NCBI GenBank assembly: GCA_031841125.1
Contig: CM063107.1
Coordinates: forward strand, 68,459,814-68,523,813
Origin: Acanthococcus lagerstroemiae
Lineage: Eukaryota > Arthropoda > Insecta > Hemiptera > Eriococcidae
Reading direction: 5' to 3'
DNA: 64,000 nucleotides
Shown: positions 45,091 to 56,800 of the stretch, piece by piece
How the letters are laid out: the number at the start of each line of letters is the position of its first letter
How positions within the stretch are numbered: position 1 is the first letter of the stretch
The notes under the pieces: generated by a model
Told to the model about the DNA's origin: nothing
Databases searched by the model: none
The model's input: only the letters and a program-made list of their open reading frames with translations
Position numbers and translations under genes: made by a program

Positions 45091-47810
45091 TAGACGTAAT
45101 AAACTAGACGTCCTATTTGCTTTAAAATATGTCACATTGCCAGTTACCTGAATATATGAAAAAAACAAAAAAATCTTGAAGCAGCAACACTTTGATAATT
45201 CGCGGTCACTTTTTTGCTGACTTTTCATAATCAGCTATTTATTTGAAACATTATTAGTTGAAATGTTACAAATAAAAAATTCGAAAGTTCATCCCAGATA
45301 AGTCAAGTTTCTTACGATAATATTTTATTACGTTCTCTCATTTTCCCTTTTTTGTCTTCTTTCTTTCTTTCTTTCTTTCTCCCAAATTTGGTTTACGTCA
45401 AGTTAGGCGATGTAGGTTAATAGACGGAATGCCAGGATCAAACGGTAAAAGTGTTGAATAATTCAGAAGCCGCTCGCTCAGTAAAATAATTTGAATTATT
45501 TTTGTATAGTCACGATGAGTTTCGAAACTTGGACAAAAATTAACGAGTCTATAGTACCAATGTGTCATTAGCGTAATTATTTTGAATTCGGTGAATAGTA
45601 GTGTATATATCGTATGCGTCAATGATAATTCGCTGTTAGAAATGACGAGTGACTCCGACATGGTAAGTAACAGCAGTAAAAATTATTATTTCCATTTTTT
45701 CCCATTTTACCAACTCCCATGTATTTATGGCATGTTGAAATAATGTTTAGAAATTTATTGTTACACAGTATACTGGATTTCATCGAGGTGAAAAACAATT
45801 TATTCGAGTGCAGCAAATTAGGAATAACATTAAAAATCAATATGTAGAAATACATATGAAGTCCATAGCACAAAGCACTGCAAGATCAAGACATTTAAGT
45901 GCCAAATCATTCATTTTCCCTCTTTTTTGAAGCATGGGAAACCATTAAATATTGGGCCCTTTTGCGAAACTTTTTAAATTTTGTTCTACTCACGATCCAA
46001 TAGATACGTCAATTTGACGTGAAATTCATGGCATTTCCAACTGTCTGTTGTAGGCTTGAGGCAGCATCCATTTCTCGGAAATGGGAGCCCAACCCTTCAC
46101 ACAAGAAGATAGGAATTTATTTCCGATTTCCTACTAAAAATATTGCACAATTAGTATTGATAGGGTGTCAGCAATTTCCGATCTTTGAAACTTAATGAGT
46201 ATCGGTGAAGAGGGGAGTCAGCACTGTTTCAATTGATGGAAAGATTAATCCCTGAAAACTTTTGCTCAATTGGACAATGACACACTCCTTTTTTAGGAAA
46301 AAATACATCAGGTTTTAATAATTTTGAGAAATATTTTTTTGGACCCTCAAGCCTTAAGAGGGTTAGGAATACATCAACACAGATTTTGGAGGTTCTATAA
46401 TACTAATGAAATATAATATAGATTTTAACTTTGAAATATAGATCAGTGGCTTCAGGGAGTGGGGGTCGATAAGAAACGGAGCGATGGAAATGAAATACGA
46501 CATGGTAGTCGATGTGTAGGTTGGCAAGCTTGTTGAATTTAATTTCGAAAATAATGGTACTACTAAAAATGGCGTTTCAGCTAAATGATTAATATCAAAT
46601 CAATATTGTAGGTTTTCATTCAAGGTTTTACGTTTTTTTTTTATCTAGCTTTTAGGAATTTAAGTTTACCCTACCGGTAGTGCCTTGCGACATTCGGTCG
46701 TCTCGGGAGGGGGAGGGGGAGAAGTTCTTGAAGTTAATGGATTCAATTTTGAGGACAATTTTTAAAGCCGACCGCTTGGAGTCTCACCAAAATTGAATTC
46801 AATTTATAGATTTTCAAAGTCACTTAATTCAATTTTGATGTCCATTCTTTGACCTAACCCGCTCGGATTCCACCAAAAGGGGTTCAGGTAAATAACAATC
46901 ATTGCATGGAGCTTGTATTCAGTTCATGGAAGTTTGAAAATAAAAAATAAGAACAATAGTCTACTTAGAGGTATGCTATTTGATTTATACGAACTTTAAA
47001 GCAAAACATGGACTATTACTTCATTTTCACCATTTGGTATCATAATCAGAAAATTAGATCTAAGATTTATTCGCAGAATTGAATCAGTAACCTTAAACAC
47101 CTATGAAGGAAGTACAATCTCAGAATCATGAGCATTTTTCGGCCGGAACTGCTTTTGGTGGTACTCCAATAGGTCGGAACCAAAGATGTTTTCAAAATTT
47201 AATTCAGCAATTTCAGAAACCTATGGATTGAATACAGTCTCTACATAAAGACCATTATTTCGCCAGAGCCCGTTTTGGTACAACCCAATGGGTCGGACCC
47301 AAACACTGAATGATTCCATCTATCACACCCTTCAAAAATACTCTTTGGCGTCTACCTGTATATAGTTTCCGAGTTTGAAAATGTTGATAAATGCGCTGGA
47401 AAATTCACGCTTTAAAATAATTTTACTGAAACGCTAGGAGTAAACGAAGTGGCCAGTTTGCACATTCCAAAAATATAAGAGCAGATAAATGTATTTACAC
47501 TCAGGCTAAGTTGCCTACTTGCCCAGTAGAAGGAGGGGGTTACGTATTTGAATTTTGAAACACCATGCAAAAGCGATGAAATCTAAACTTCCAATCTGGA
47601 ATTAACGAACAGTTCAAAGTTTTAATTAACCCCAACTTCCAATATGTAATCAGGAAATCACATCCAATTCCAAGTTGGGAACCAAATAAACTTTTTTTTT
47701 AACTTTCAATTTTTTCATTTAATCTGTTCTTCGTAGTATAGTTAAGCATTTGCTAAGAACCCGATTGACATTTAAGAGAGACTTATCTCCTGTATATTAG
47801 GACAGGCAGA
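45091..47810. other. Intergenic with simple and diverged repeats
   Basis: A (TTTC)n microsatellite lies at 45357-45381. From 46730 to 47330 there are repeated blocks with CCAAAATTGAATTCAA, CCCGTTTTGGT and CCAATxGGTCGGACC spaced by roughly 150-250 bp, an old tandem or interspersed repeat. No gene recognised. Confidence 0.45.
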
Positions 47811-47814
47811 TCAG

Positions 47815-49625
47815 TAGAGTCATCACTGCACTCGCTTGTTACGCCAATTGAGAGAGGGATGACTGTCGGAGATTATGTCCTGGCAACATTCATGGATATA
47901 CGACAGGGAGCGTTTGACGCGACCTCTCATTAATCAATAGAAACAGCCCCGAGGGAAAAGGAAGTGAAGGAAAGCTTAATAAACTGGACTGTATCTATGC
48001 TAAAAGGCAGGGAGATCCAGATAACACACCAACAAGAACAAATCCATGCAACGACCATCAGAGGCTGTCCACAGGGGGAGTACCCTCTCCCCTACTGTGG
48101 AGCCTAGTGGTAGTTTGCTGGATGAGTTAAATGGTCAAAAAATATACACACAGGGCTACGTTTATGATTTGGCTGTGGTGGTAACCTGCAAATTTAGGAG
48201 TATATCTTGATGACAAACTCTCCTGGAGGGATTACGTCTCAGAGAAAATAAGAAAAGGAATTGAGCTTCTTTGGGCTCGCCGCATTTTTGTCGGCAGGAC
48301 CTGGGGATTCTCTTCCAAAATGATGCATTGTATATGTACCGGTGTAATACGTCCCAGAATCATATATGCGGTCATTGTGTGATGAGACCGAGTTCAACAG
48401 GCCAAAGTCAGCGAGGAACTATACCACATGCAAAGGCTCGCGTGCGTGATGACAACGGGGGCAATGAGAATGGCGCCGAATAAGGTACTGGAAAGGCTCC
48501 TAAATTTGCCACCTCTTCACACAGCTATAAAAGCAGCTGCGATAATGGGGGCTTATCATCTGGGCCAACCAAACCTTCAGGCCCAAAAAACAGGCCACAG
48601 AAGGATATGGGAGATAGCGGGGACGATAGACAAATGCTTTGGGATGCTGAAGGATAGAATCACGATGGAACACTTCTTTGACAAGCCGTACCGTGCGCTG
48701 ATACCCACACGGGAGGCTTTGGAAAAGAGGTGGCCAAGTATTCTAGGAAAAGAGAAGAATGTGGGGTTTGCAGATGCCTCTAAGATTGACCAAGGTGTAG
48801 GAATCGGAATCACGAATGCAAAAGGCGCTGACAACTATTCAATGGCACTGGGCGAGGGCGTCATTATCCTCCAAGCAGAGGTAATGGCGATCACGGTGGC
48901 CATTGATAGGAGTCAGCAGAAAGGCCTTGTTAATAAGCAGATCTATATCTGTACAGACAGTCAATCGGCTATTAAGGCACAATCGTCACACCAAACTACA
49001 TCTCTGGTGGTGGCGGAATGTGTAGGAGAACCGTGTCACCATACTATAGACACCGGGACACTGCGGCATAAAAGGGAAGACGATCGCTGGCAAGCTAGCG
49101 AAGGAGGGCATAAAAAAGGAACTGGTAACACCCAGGCCGTGTCTTCCTGTAGCATACAGTGTCATAAAATCCAAAGTTAGGGCTTGGATAAGTAAGCAGA
49201 CGGAAATGCGCTGGCAGTCAGCCAGTAGCATGAAAGTGAGCAAAACACTGATGGGGACGCCCCTAGCAAGTATGCCAAGTTCCTACTAGGGCTTGCCGGG
49301 AAACATGCAAAACTTATAGTCCGACTACTAACTGGTTGTGGGGCCACAAAACACATGTGGTATAAAATAGGAGTGGTGAAAAGCGGCTCCTGTAGGTACT
49401 GTGGAGAAGAGGAAGAAACCTCGATCCATATCATATGTCAATGTGCACCAATAGTCGGGACAAGATGCGAAACACTGAGACTAGAGTATCCAACACCCAG
49501 GGAAGTCAAAGGGACAGAGCTCAGTAAAATTCTCACTTTGGCTATAAAAGTGAGGCTACTAAGCTGATCCTTAACAGCATCCTGGGGAATAGTGCAATGG
49601 ACTACAAGTCTGAGCACTCGGCGCA
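47815..49625 (+). pseudogene. Non-LTR retrotransposon RT-RNase H remnant
   Basis: In order on the + strand, across frame changes: LATFMDIRQGAFD (RT), a decayed catalytic box near 48155 (YVYDLAVVV in place of YADDxxxx), LGVYLDDKLSWRDYV, RRIFVGRTWGFSSKMMH, then from 48428 an open 250-codon frame starting MQRLACVMTTGAMRMAPNKV. This carries an RNase H domain with its acidic residues visible: FADASK (Asp), LQAEVMAI (Glu) and CTDSQSAI (Asp). After a frame change near 49030 it ends with a Cys-rich CRYCGEEEETSIHIICQC finger (about 49390-49445). This order fits an I/Jockey-group element. The 5' end and endonuclease are not visible, and stops make it inactive. It lies between lysozyme 2 and the reductase in the same orientation. 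Confidence 0.8.
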
Positions 49626-50659
49626 CACAGCGCCACCTCACACAAACGGAAAACGAATGGAAATCTCCTATATGTTGGAAATCTGAGACTGTTTTCCACT
49701 CGTGTGACGTTAATGTGATCAACTGAAAAATTTTTTAATCACTATTTAGACAGATATTAATCATTATCTTGAACCTTTCATTGAAAAATTGCAGTCGAAT
49801 TTACCAGACTGGTTTGTGCCTGGTTGACCAAATTTTAATCATTTTTCGACCATCTCGAAAAGTGAGTGCAGCGAACATGGGGTACTCTAAAAACATGAGC
49901 ATTCATCAGCTGCCACATCAAGCATTTCTAAAATTGAGCATTTTTTTCGGAGCAGTTGCTGAGAGTTTCTCAAAAATGCTAAGCATTTATAAGCGAGCAT
50001 TTACTCGCCATCAGTATTTTAGGAAATAATCGGACACACAGAATAAATGGACCAGAAGGTCGCAAAATAGGCAGTGAGTGACTGTCTCCATGACTTGCAC
50101 GTCTAGACAGGGAAATACCGAATGTAAGAGGGATGTTCTGAGAAATTTTCCACAGTCGGTAAATTTAACACAGTCGTTGACCTTTAACTCGTAAAATTTC
50201 AAAGTGTAGAACATGTTTCTCGTCGGCTTCGCTGGCACAATTTTAATTTTCAGGTGACTAAATGATTACATCAAGTCCCCTCCCCCTATATACATACACG
50301 CAGACACACACAAACAATTGCTTCAGTTGCATCAGAAAGGCGATTGAGGTTGAAAAAAAAGAAACAGGTGATTACTGATTTTCGGGAAGATAAGCAATGT
50401 CGAGGTAGATTCCAAATATTCTCGGAAATTGTTAACTCAACGTAAGATAAGAGGGGTTTTCGGAAATTGTCCGAGAAAAAGAAGTGCTAAGGCCGGGCCG
50501 TAACGAGGGCACACGAAATTAAGGAAACGATAAAGGCTGGTATTAAAACAATTGAATAGCAAAAGTAAGTCTTGATACGAAAGTTAAAATGTATAAACTG
50601 TCTGAACTGCATAATGGTCTTGCCTACCGATCAAGGGGAAAAAAGGACAATGAGTAAGA
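49626..50659. other. 5' flank of reductase gene
   Basis: No recognised gene. A segment rich in GAGCATTT and AAGCATTT occurs at 49895-50020 and resembles, inverted, 63170-63235. An upstream non-coding or short coding exon of the reductase may lie here because the first coding exon is preceded by a splice acceptor. Confidence 0.4.
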
Positions 50660-50760
50660 AGAAGAACAGCGAGTTTTAGAAGAGGTCATGAACTGAAAAT
50701 GAAAGTATGCAGGAGACAAAAGACGTTTGTTAGACGTTTGCATTGTGCTACACATGATAT
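50660..50760. repeat. Copy of the foldback repeat at 62938-63070 (inverted)
   Basis: 50707-50736 is the reverse complement of 62963-62992 with one mismatch in 30, and weaker similarity extends on both sides. The open frame that runs from 50699 into the reductase exon therefore starts inside a repeat, so its first 44 codons should not be taken as the protein's N terminus. Confidence 0.75.
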
Positions 50761-50830
50761 AGTCAGGCTGGCCAATTTATACAAATATGTACACGGCTTC
50801 AAAACTAATACAAACATTTCTTTACAGAAA

Positions 50831-53800
50831 ATGCAAGAGAAAGCCCAAATACCGGAATTTTACGCAAATAAGACTATACTCATTACCGGCGCTACTGGAT
50901 TTGTCGGCCAAGTACTCATTTGGAAATTGTTACAGAGCTGCCCTCTAATTAATACTATTTATATTTTAATAAGGTTCAAGCATGAAAAAGATGTTTCAAC
51001 TCGAAGAAGAAAACTATTAAGCTCTCCTGTAAGTAGGTATCTACTAGAATAAATGAACGACTGTTTTAAAGAGGTCCATCTTGGACTGAAAACCAATTAA
51101 AGTGGGAAAATGACCAATTTCATCGAACTATAAAGAACATTATTAGTTCATATTAAAGCCAACCAGTATATGAATATTCATATACCTACTTCCATTTCCC
51201 ATTCTATCGAGTATTTAAATTTAATCAATGTCAAAAGTGATAAGTAGTAGGCACCTATTATTTTTTCAAGCATCGATAAGCTATGACCTAAAATAAGGCA
51301 CAATAGTCACCAAAAGCAACTGAAGTAGTTCAAATATCATCAACTTACTTATCTACTGCTTACTGCAGCATTGCTCAATTCTGGATTTAGCGTTTTGCCG
51401 TCCTTTATCCCTGGTTATTGAGCATGCCTGTTGAGGGGCCACAAGATCGAAGGTATAATAAAAAAATATACACATATTTCTCCAAATTTTTCCACCCTTA
51501 GAATTTTGCCTCACCAGGCAATTACCTAGTCCATCCGTAGGTAAATCCAGTATTGGATCTACAGTCGTTGAAACGTGTATTAATACAATCATAATTTATT
51601 TCTGCTTTCAGATATTCAATAATTTTCAGGAAAACAATCCACAGCTACTTGAAAAAGTAGTAGCAATATCTGGTGATGTGGGAGAACCTGATTTAGGTTT
51701 GTCCGACTGGGATAGAGCTCGTTTAATAGACGAAGTTTCCATTATATTTCACAGTGCTGCCATGTTGAAAATGAACGCTTCGTTAAAAAGTGCCATAAAC
51801 GTCAACACCGAGGGCGTACTCAGAATGATGGATATTGCTCAACAAATGAAAAACTTGTCTGTGAGTCGTTCTACTGCATACATTTTTCTCCAATCTACTC
51901 TGGATTGAGGAAGGCCAATGTCCGGTTTGTCGTGTTTGAATTATTCGTAAGAATGGGATCGACAAAAAGTGAACTGAAAATGGTTCAACTAATAGCTAGT
52001 CAAATTGACTGACTGATTAATACAAAAGTTAATCGAGACTATTGTAACAACAGAAGTACTGATAAGCAATGTCCAGATATTTAGAATACACTACGGAGCA
52101 AGAGCGTGTAAGGAGGGTGAGGATTTGGTTGTTAAATATCCCTTAAATATAGGGACATCTTTTCTCTCTTCTTCACACACCTCATTTTATTTCATATACT
52201 AACCCCCTTTCCCATGGTACATGTCAAGTTTGGTACCATGAGTCCTTTTCTAATTCACTCTCAACCCGAGCTCTGGAATCCGCCCTTTCGAGCATTACCT
52301 CAGAGACGTCGGGGAGGCTGCTAGGGCTATCTTAGCCCGCTTCACTTCTGGTCGAAAACCCGGCCTAGGTCGAACATCTGGCGAGTTGCTACGTGGGATC
52401 GAACCCGAGAACTCCGGATTCCGAGACCAACGCGCTATCCACTCGGCCAACCAGACCTCTACTCTTCACAGACCTATGCCAGTTATTTGATATTAACAAC
52501 ACTCCTGCCCCCTTCTCCACCAATCAAATCCAGCATACGCTCACAGAATGTATTATGTGAGGCGAATTCTGTTCTTTCTATCAAGAAAAGGGTCTGCCAA
52601 AACCTGTTTTATAACAGACTATGCTACGTTGAAGAGAACCTGGAAAAAGGATCAAGCATCCAGCTCCGTAGGAAAGTCGTGTAGTCTGGTGGGGTAAACA
52701 TTCAAATTTCGTTCAAAATTGACACCGATTTTCGCATCCTAATTTGGAAAATGAAATATTACAGTAAAGCGAACCGTCAACTCAGAAGGGGGGGGGGTAT
52801 TACTCCCACGGAAAAAATATACCGAGATTTACATCTCCTCACAAGATCCGTTAGAATTTTCAGTTTATAGTGTTAGCCAAAATGCCACTCTGTGTAATGA
52901 AATGAAGCATGACCACGACCTGAAGTCTATGAAATTAAGGTTCTGAGCACGCAGTAGTGGAGATTGCTCATTTTAGTGAAATGGAAGGGAATTTAATCCA
53001 AGATGTTTTTCTAAGTTTAAGATTTGGGGTGAAAATGATTCCATTTTTATAGTTTTCTTCATGGCCAAAACCAACCAATTCAAGTTTTTCGAGGAGGGAG
53101 GGGGGCAAAGCAGCATTAATCACTCCGGAATTGTTGCCAATGAAATGTCTGCAAAATAAAATTTTGCAGATAACATAGCGACAAATTTATAAAAATTTGA
53201 CAAAATGTTGACTCGATGATAAGCAAAAAAAAAATAATTAAATGTTAATTGAGACAAGCTCTCTAAGATTACACTTCTCGCATTGATTCTGAGGTTGAAT
53301 CCCCAGATCCTCCTCCACTTATTTATTAAGACCTGTGGTGGGACGTATGGCGATGCACGCATGCCAAAGTGGCTCCTATGACACCGCACCCCGGCACCGG
53401 AAACTACCCTTCATATTATGTGGGTAGGTTCTTAATTATCTAATCCTGATCTAACTTTGTTCACAGGTATTTGTTTATGTGTCCACTGCGTATTGTTGTT
53501 GCAACGAAAAAGTAGTGAAAGAACAACTTTATCCCATAGGAATAAACCCCCGGGGTTTAATCAATGCAGTTCATAGTTTACCATCTGAAATTTTGGATAA
53601 AATAACACAAGAGTAAGTCGCGCTTTTTACCAAAATAGAGAAGTCGACGTAAAGGAATAATATTATAAAAATGTGTTAAATTCTAACTGTATCAACTGAG
53701 GAATAGGAAATTGTAAAATGTTAACAAAATGCTCTAGTATCATAGATGCTGAAATATTTTATGTACTCCCGCCTGCTTCCTGTTCGGATTTTCAATAACA

Positions 53801-56800
53801 AACGGCGACTAAGTTGACAGTGCACAGAATTTTGTAATGGACGCGTTTTCCAGTGACATCACGGCAGGCATGGGCGAAATTCGGGAACTCCAGGATTTAA
53901 ATCCAAAATCCGACATCGTGGTAAAAAAAGTATTTGAACTCAAATTCTTAAATCCTTTTTAGAAAAGAATTTTAAATCCAAAATCCTAAATCCTCTCAAT
54001 TTTCAGAAAAATTTGTATTTGAAATCCAAAATCCAATAATCTGAATTTTGACTTCTAAATTTCAGTAACTCAGCGGTAAGCACCCACGCCAATCTTCACT
54101 CTACTATCGGCTGAGGACGTTTGCATACAATTTCTGTTGTCTATAGCTCAGCTCTAAAATGCTAATTGTAATCAGTGAAAGAGAGAAATTTTTAGGACTT
54201 TGCGTTCAGCGTTCTAACTTCTTACTTACTAACAGGCAGGAACTGAAACCTAGCTGAAATCCGAACCAATTTGACATGAAAGCCAAAGCTGAAAGTCGGA
54301 AGCCGATTAGGTTCGAAAGCCGAAAACAAAAGCCGAATCTTTTTGGCCTTTTTTGGACTTTTTTCCGAAAACCAAATAGTATAGACTACTGATAATGAGA
54401 ATTGCCGAAAATCAACTCCTCAGAGTCCTAGACACCCTAAAGGCACCGAAGTGCTAGGTAATCGGGGGGAGGGGGGATAATAATATTGTAGAAACTGCCC
54501 GAAAATTCGAAAGTCAGAAGCTGGAAAGTCGAACGATTTTGGCATGCAAGCTAAAGGCGATAGTTAAAATCTGATTGAGTTCAAAGCCGAAAGCAGAGAG
54601 CGGAAGCCGTATTTTTCAAGGTCAAAAGCTAAAGCCGAAAGCGAAAGCTTTATAGTTCGGCTTTTAGTCCTTGTTAACAGGTGACCAAATGAGCTTCCTT
54701 CGCGTTGGCAGAATACGACAACAAAAAGGAGGTAAAACTATCAGTAAGTTAGGTTAGATTTTCAAATTTCAAGATATCAATAAGTTAATGGTAAATGATT
54801 GTTAAAATTGATGAAATCAAGATTTTTTGGGTGTATGCCGCTGCGCTGCGCTGCAAGCACCCTATTTTTGGATTTGGATTTTAATTATTTTTGGAATCAT
54901 CAAAATCAAATTCTTTGCTAATAATCAAGAGTTGAATCCGAAATCTGAAATCCTTTTTGAAAAAGGATTTGAAATCTAAAATCCAAAATCAGGATTTTTG
55001 GAAATTTAGATTTAAAATACCTGAGGATTTAGATCCGGCCCAACCCTGCGTCACGGAGTGAGTTACTGCATGGTTGCTGTTAGCAAAAATACTCGTCTTT
55101 GTTCCAACAAACGTATATCGACTCACATAAGAAAAACACACGGAGCAAAGATCACTATGTTACTGGTTACTACCTGAGAATAAGAAATTTGTTAGAAACC
55201 AGTTCCCCCCCCCCTATATTTTTTGATTTTTCTATAATCATAAATAATGTGAAGGTATTTGGAAGTGTAGTAATGTGTGTTTAACGAGACACAAATTTTT
55301 CTCTTTGTTATTTGTCATAAAATTTAAACATTAATCATCATGATTGTACTTTACCTCTGCTGGTTGGAGAAAATATTGTAAGAGCCGTACCAAAAATTTT
55401 TGAAACCTCCATCAATATTACGTTGAATATTTTTTAAATGCGAAAAATCATGAAAATGGCTTTATTTACACATCATTTTGATTGGCATGATCATTCTTTC
55501 AAATTCTTATCACCTAGAGCGATTCTAGCATGCCAGACGTTCGCCTAGTCCGAATAGCCAATGGATTTTTTTGTTTCTCTTGGTTTGTCAGTTGGCACGA
55601 ATGACTGACCACTCTCGAGTCTCGGCTGATGCAAAAAACAACGGACCAGTGATAGGCAGGAGGCAGTTTTTACTGCTTCTTAACAGGTAAATTTGAGCGA
55701 TTTAAGGTATCCTGTCAAATATCAACTCTTTGGAGTGTGATAGTCAAATTTAATGTTATGAGATTTCTGTGAATCAGTGTAATCTCTGATGCAAAAGAGT
55801 GACATTTTTGAATCCTGTGGTTCATTCTATACTGAACTGATATATAACATGCCAATTAAGCGGTAAGCCAATCATGAACGGCTAGTAGCTGCTAATAACA
55901 TGGGGGAAAGCTATTTGTAAACTGATTCCCAACGGCCAATGGCTTGTAAGCCAATGCGGAAGTTTAAGTCAATCAGAAACGTTTCATCAGGCCTGACTGG
56001 AAAAGCCCTATTTTTGATGACTTAGAGCGCTCCTTGTGGCTATGGGATCTCTGAAACTTCAATTTGTCCAAATTACAAGTTTTGACTTGAGAGATAATCA
56101 TAATTGTGGCAGTTTCTATAAAAAGGGGTAACTTTGTCGATCAATCAAAGTCTCAGAAAACGCAAAAAAAAAAAAAAAAAAAAAAAAATTTGTTGTCAAA
56201 ACAATCAATTTTGAAATTTTGGTCGATTTCTATAGAAAAGCATCGCAATAACGAAGAGACAAAACTTACTGGTGTGAGAGAGAGGAAGAGAATTACAAAA
56301 GAGGATGAGAAAGGAATGCGAATGTCTGCTTCGCTTCTCCGCGGTTTTTCGGAGCACACGAATAATTCCGATGTTCTGAATTGTTACCACGTAGAAGAGC
56401 GAAAAATTACTTTTCCAACAAGCCCTCGTCGAGGCTGGTAACGTGACTCTGCGGCGAGTTATGGCCGCTTGAAAGAGTGGGAGAAAAAGGTGTGTCTGAC
56501 TTTAGACGCGTTTTTCTCAAAAATGAGTTTTTGGGCGTTCTTGTTACACTCATCTGTGACTGCCTGTATCTCCACTTCTCCACAAAGAAAAATGCTACAG
56601 ATCTCGCCAATAGCTCCTTGGAACGGGTATTTATTCCTCTATTACGTACTATCTGTAACTCAAAATTTGTCAGATCGACAAAGTTACCCCTTTTTATAGA
56701 AGCTGCCACATAGTTAAACTGTTCCTGTTTTGTAATTTGTTTCATTCGAATCTGGTCGTTCACAGGTTTTTTTGTGAACGAGGAATGGAACGGGAACGAC

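Noticed and set aside
52380..52455. A true tRNA gene on the minus strand
   Set aside because: A and B boxes are good, but the acceptor stem does not pair and the sequence continues into a body shared with other SINE-like copies.
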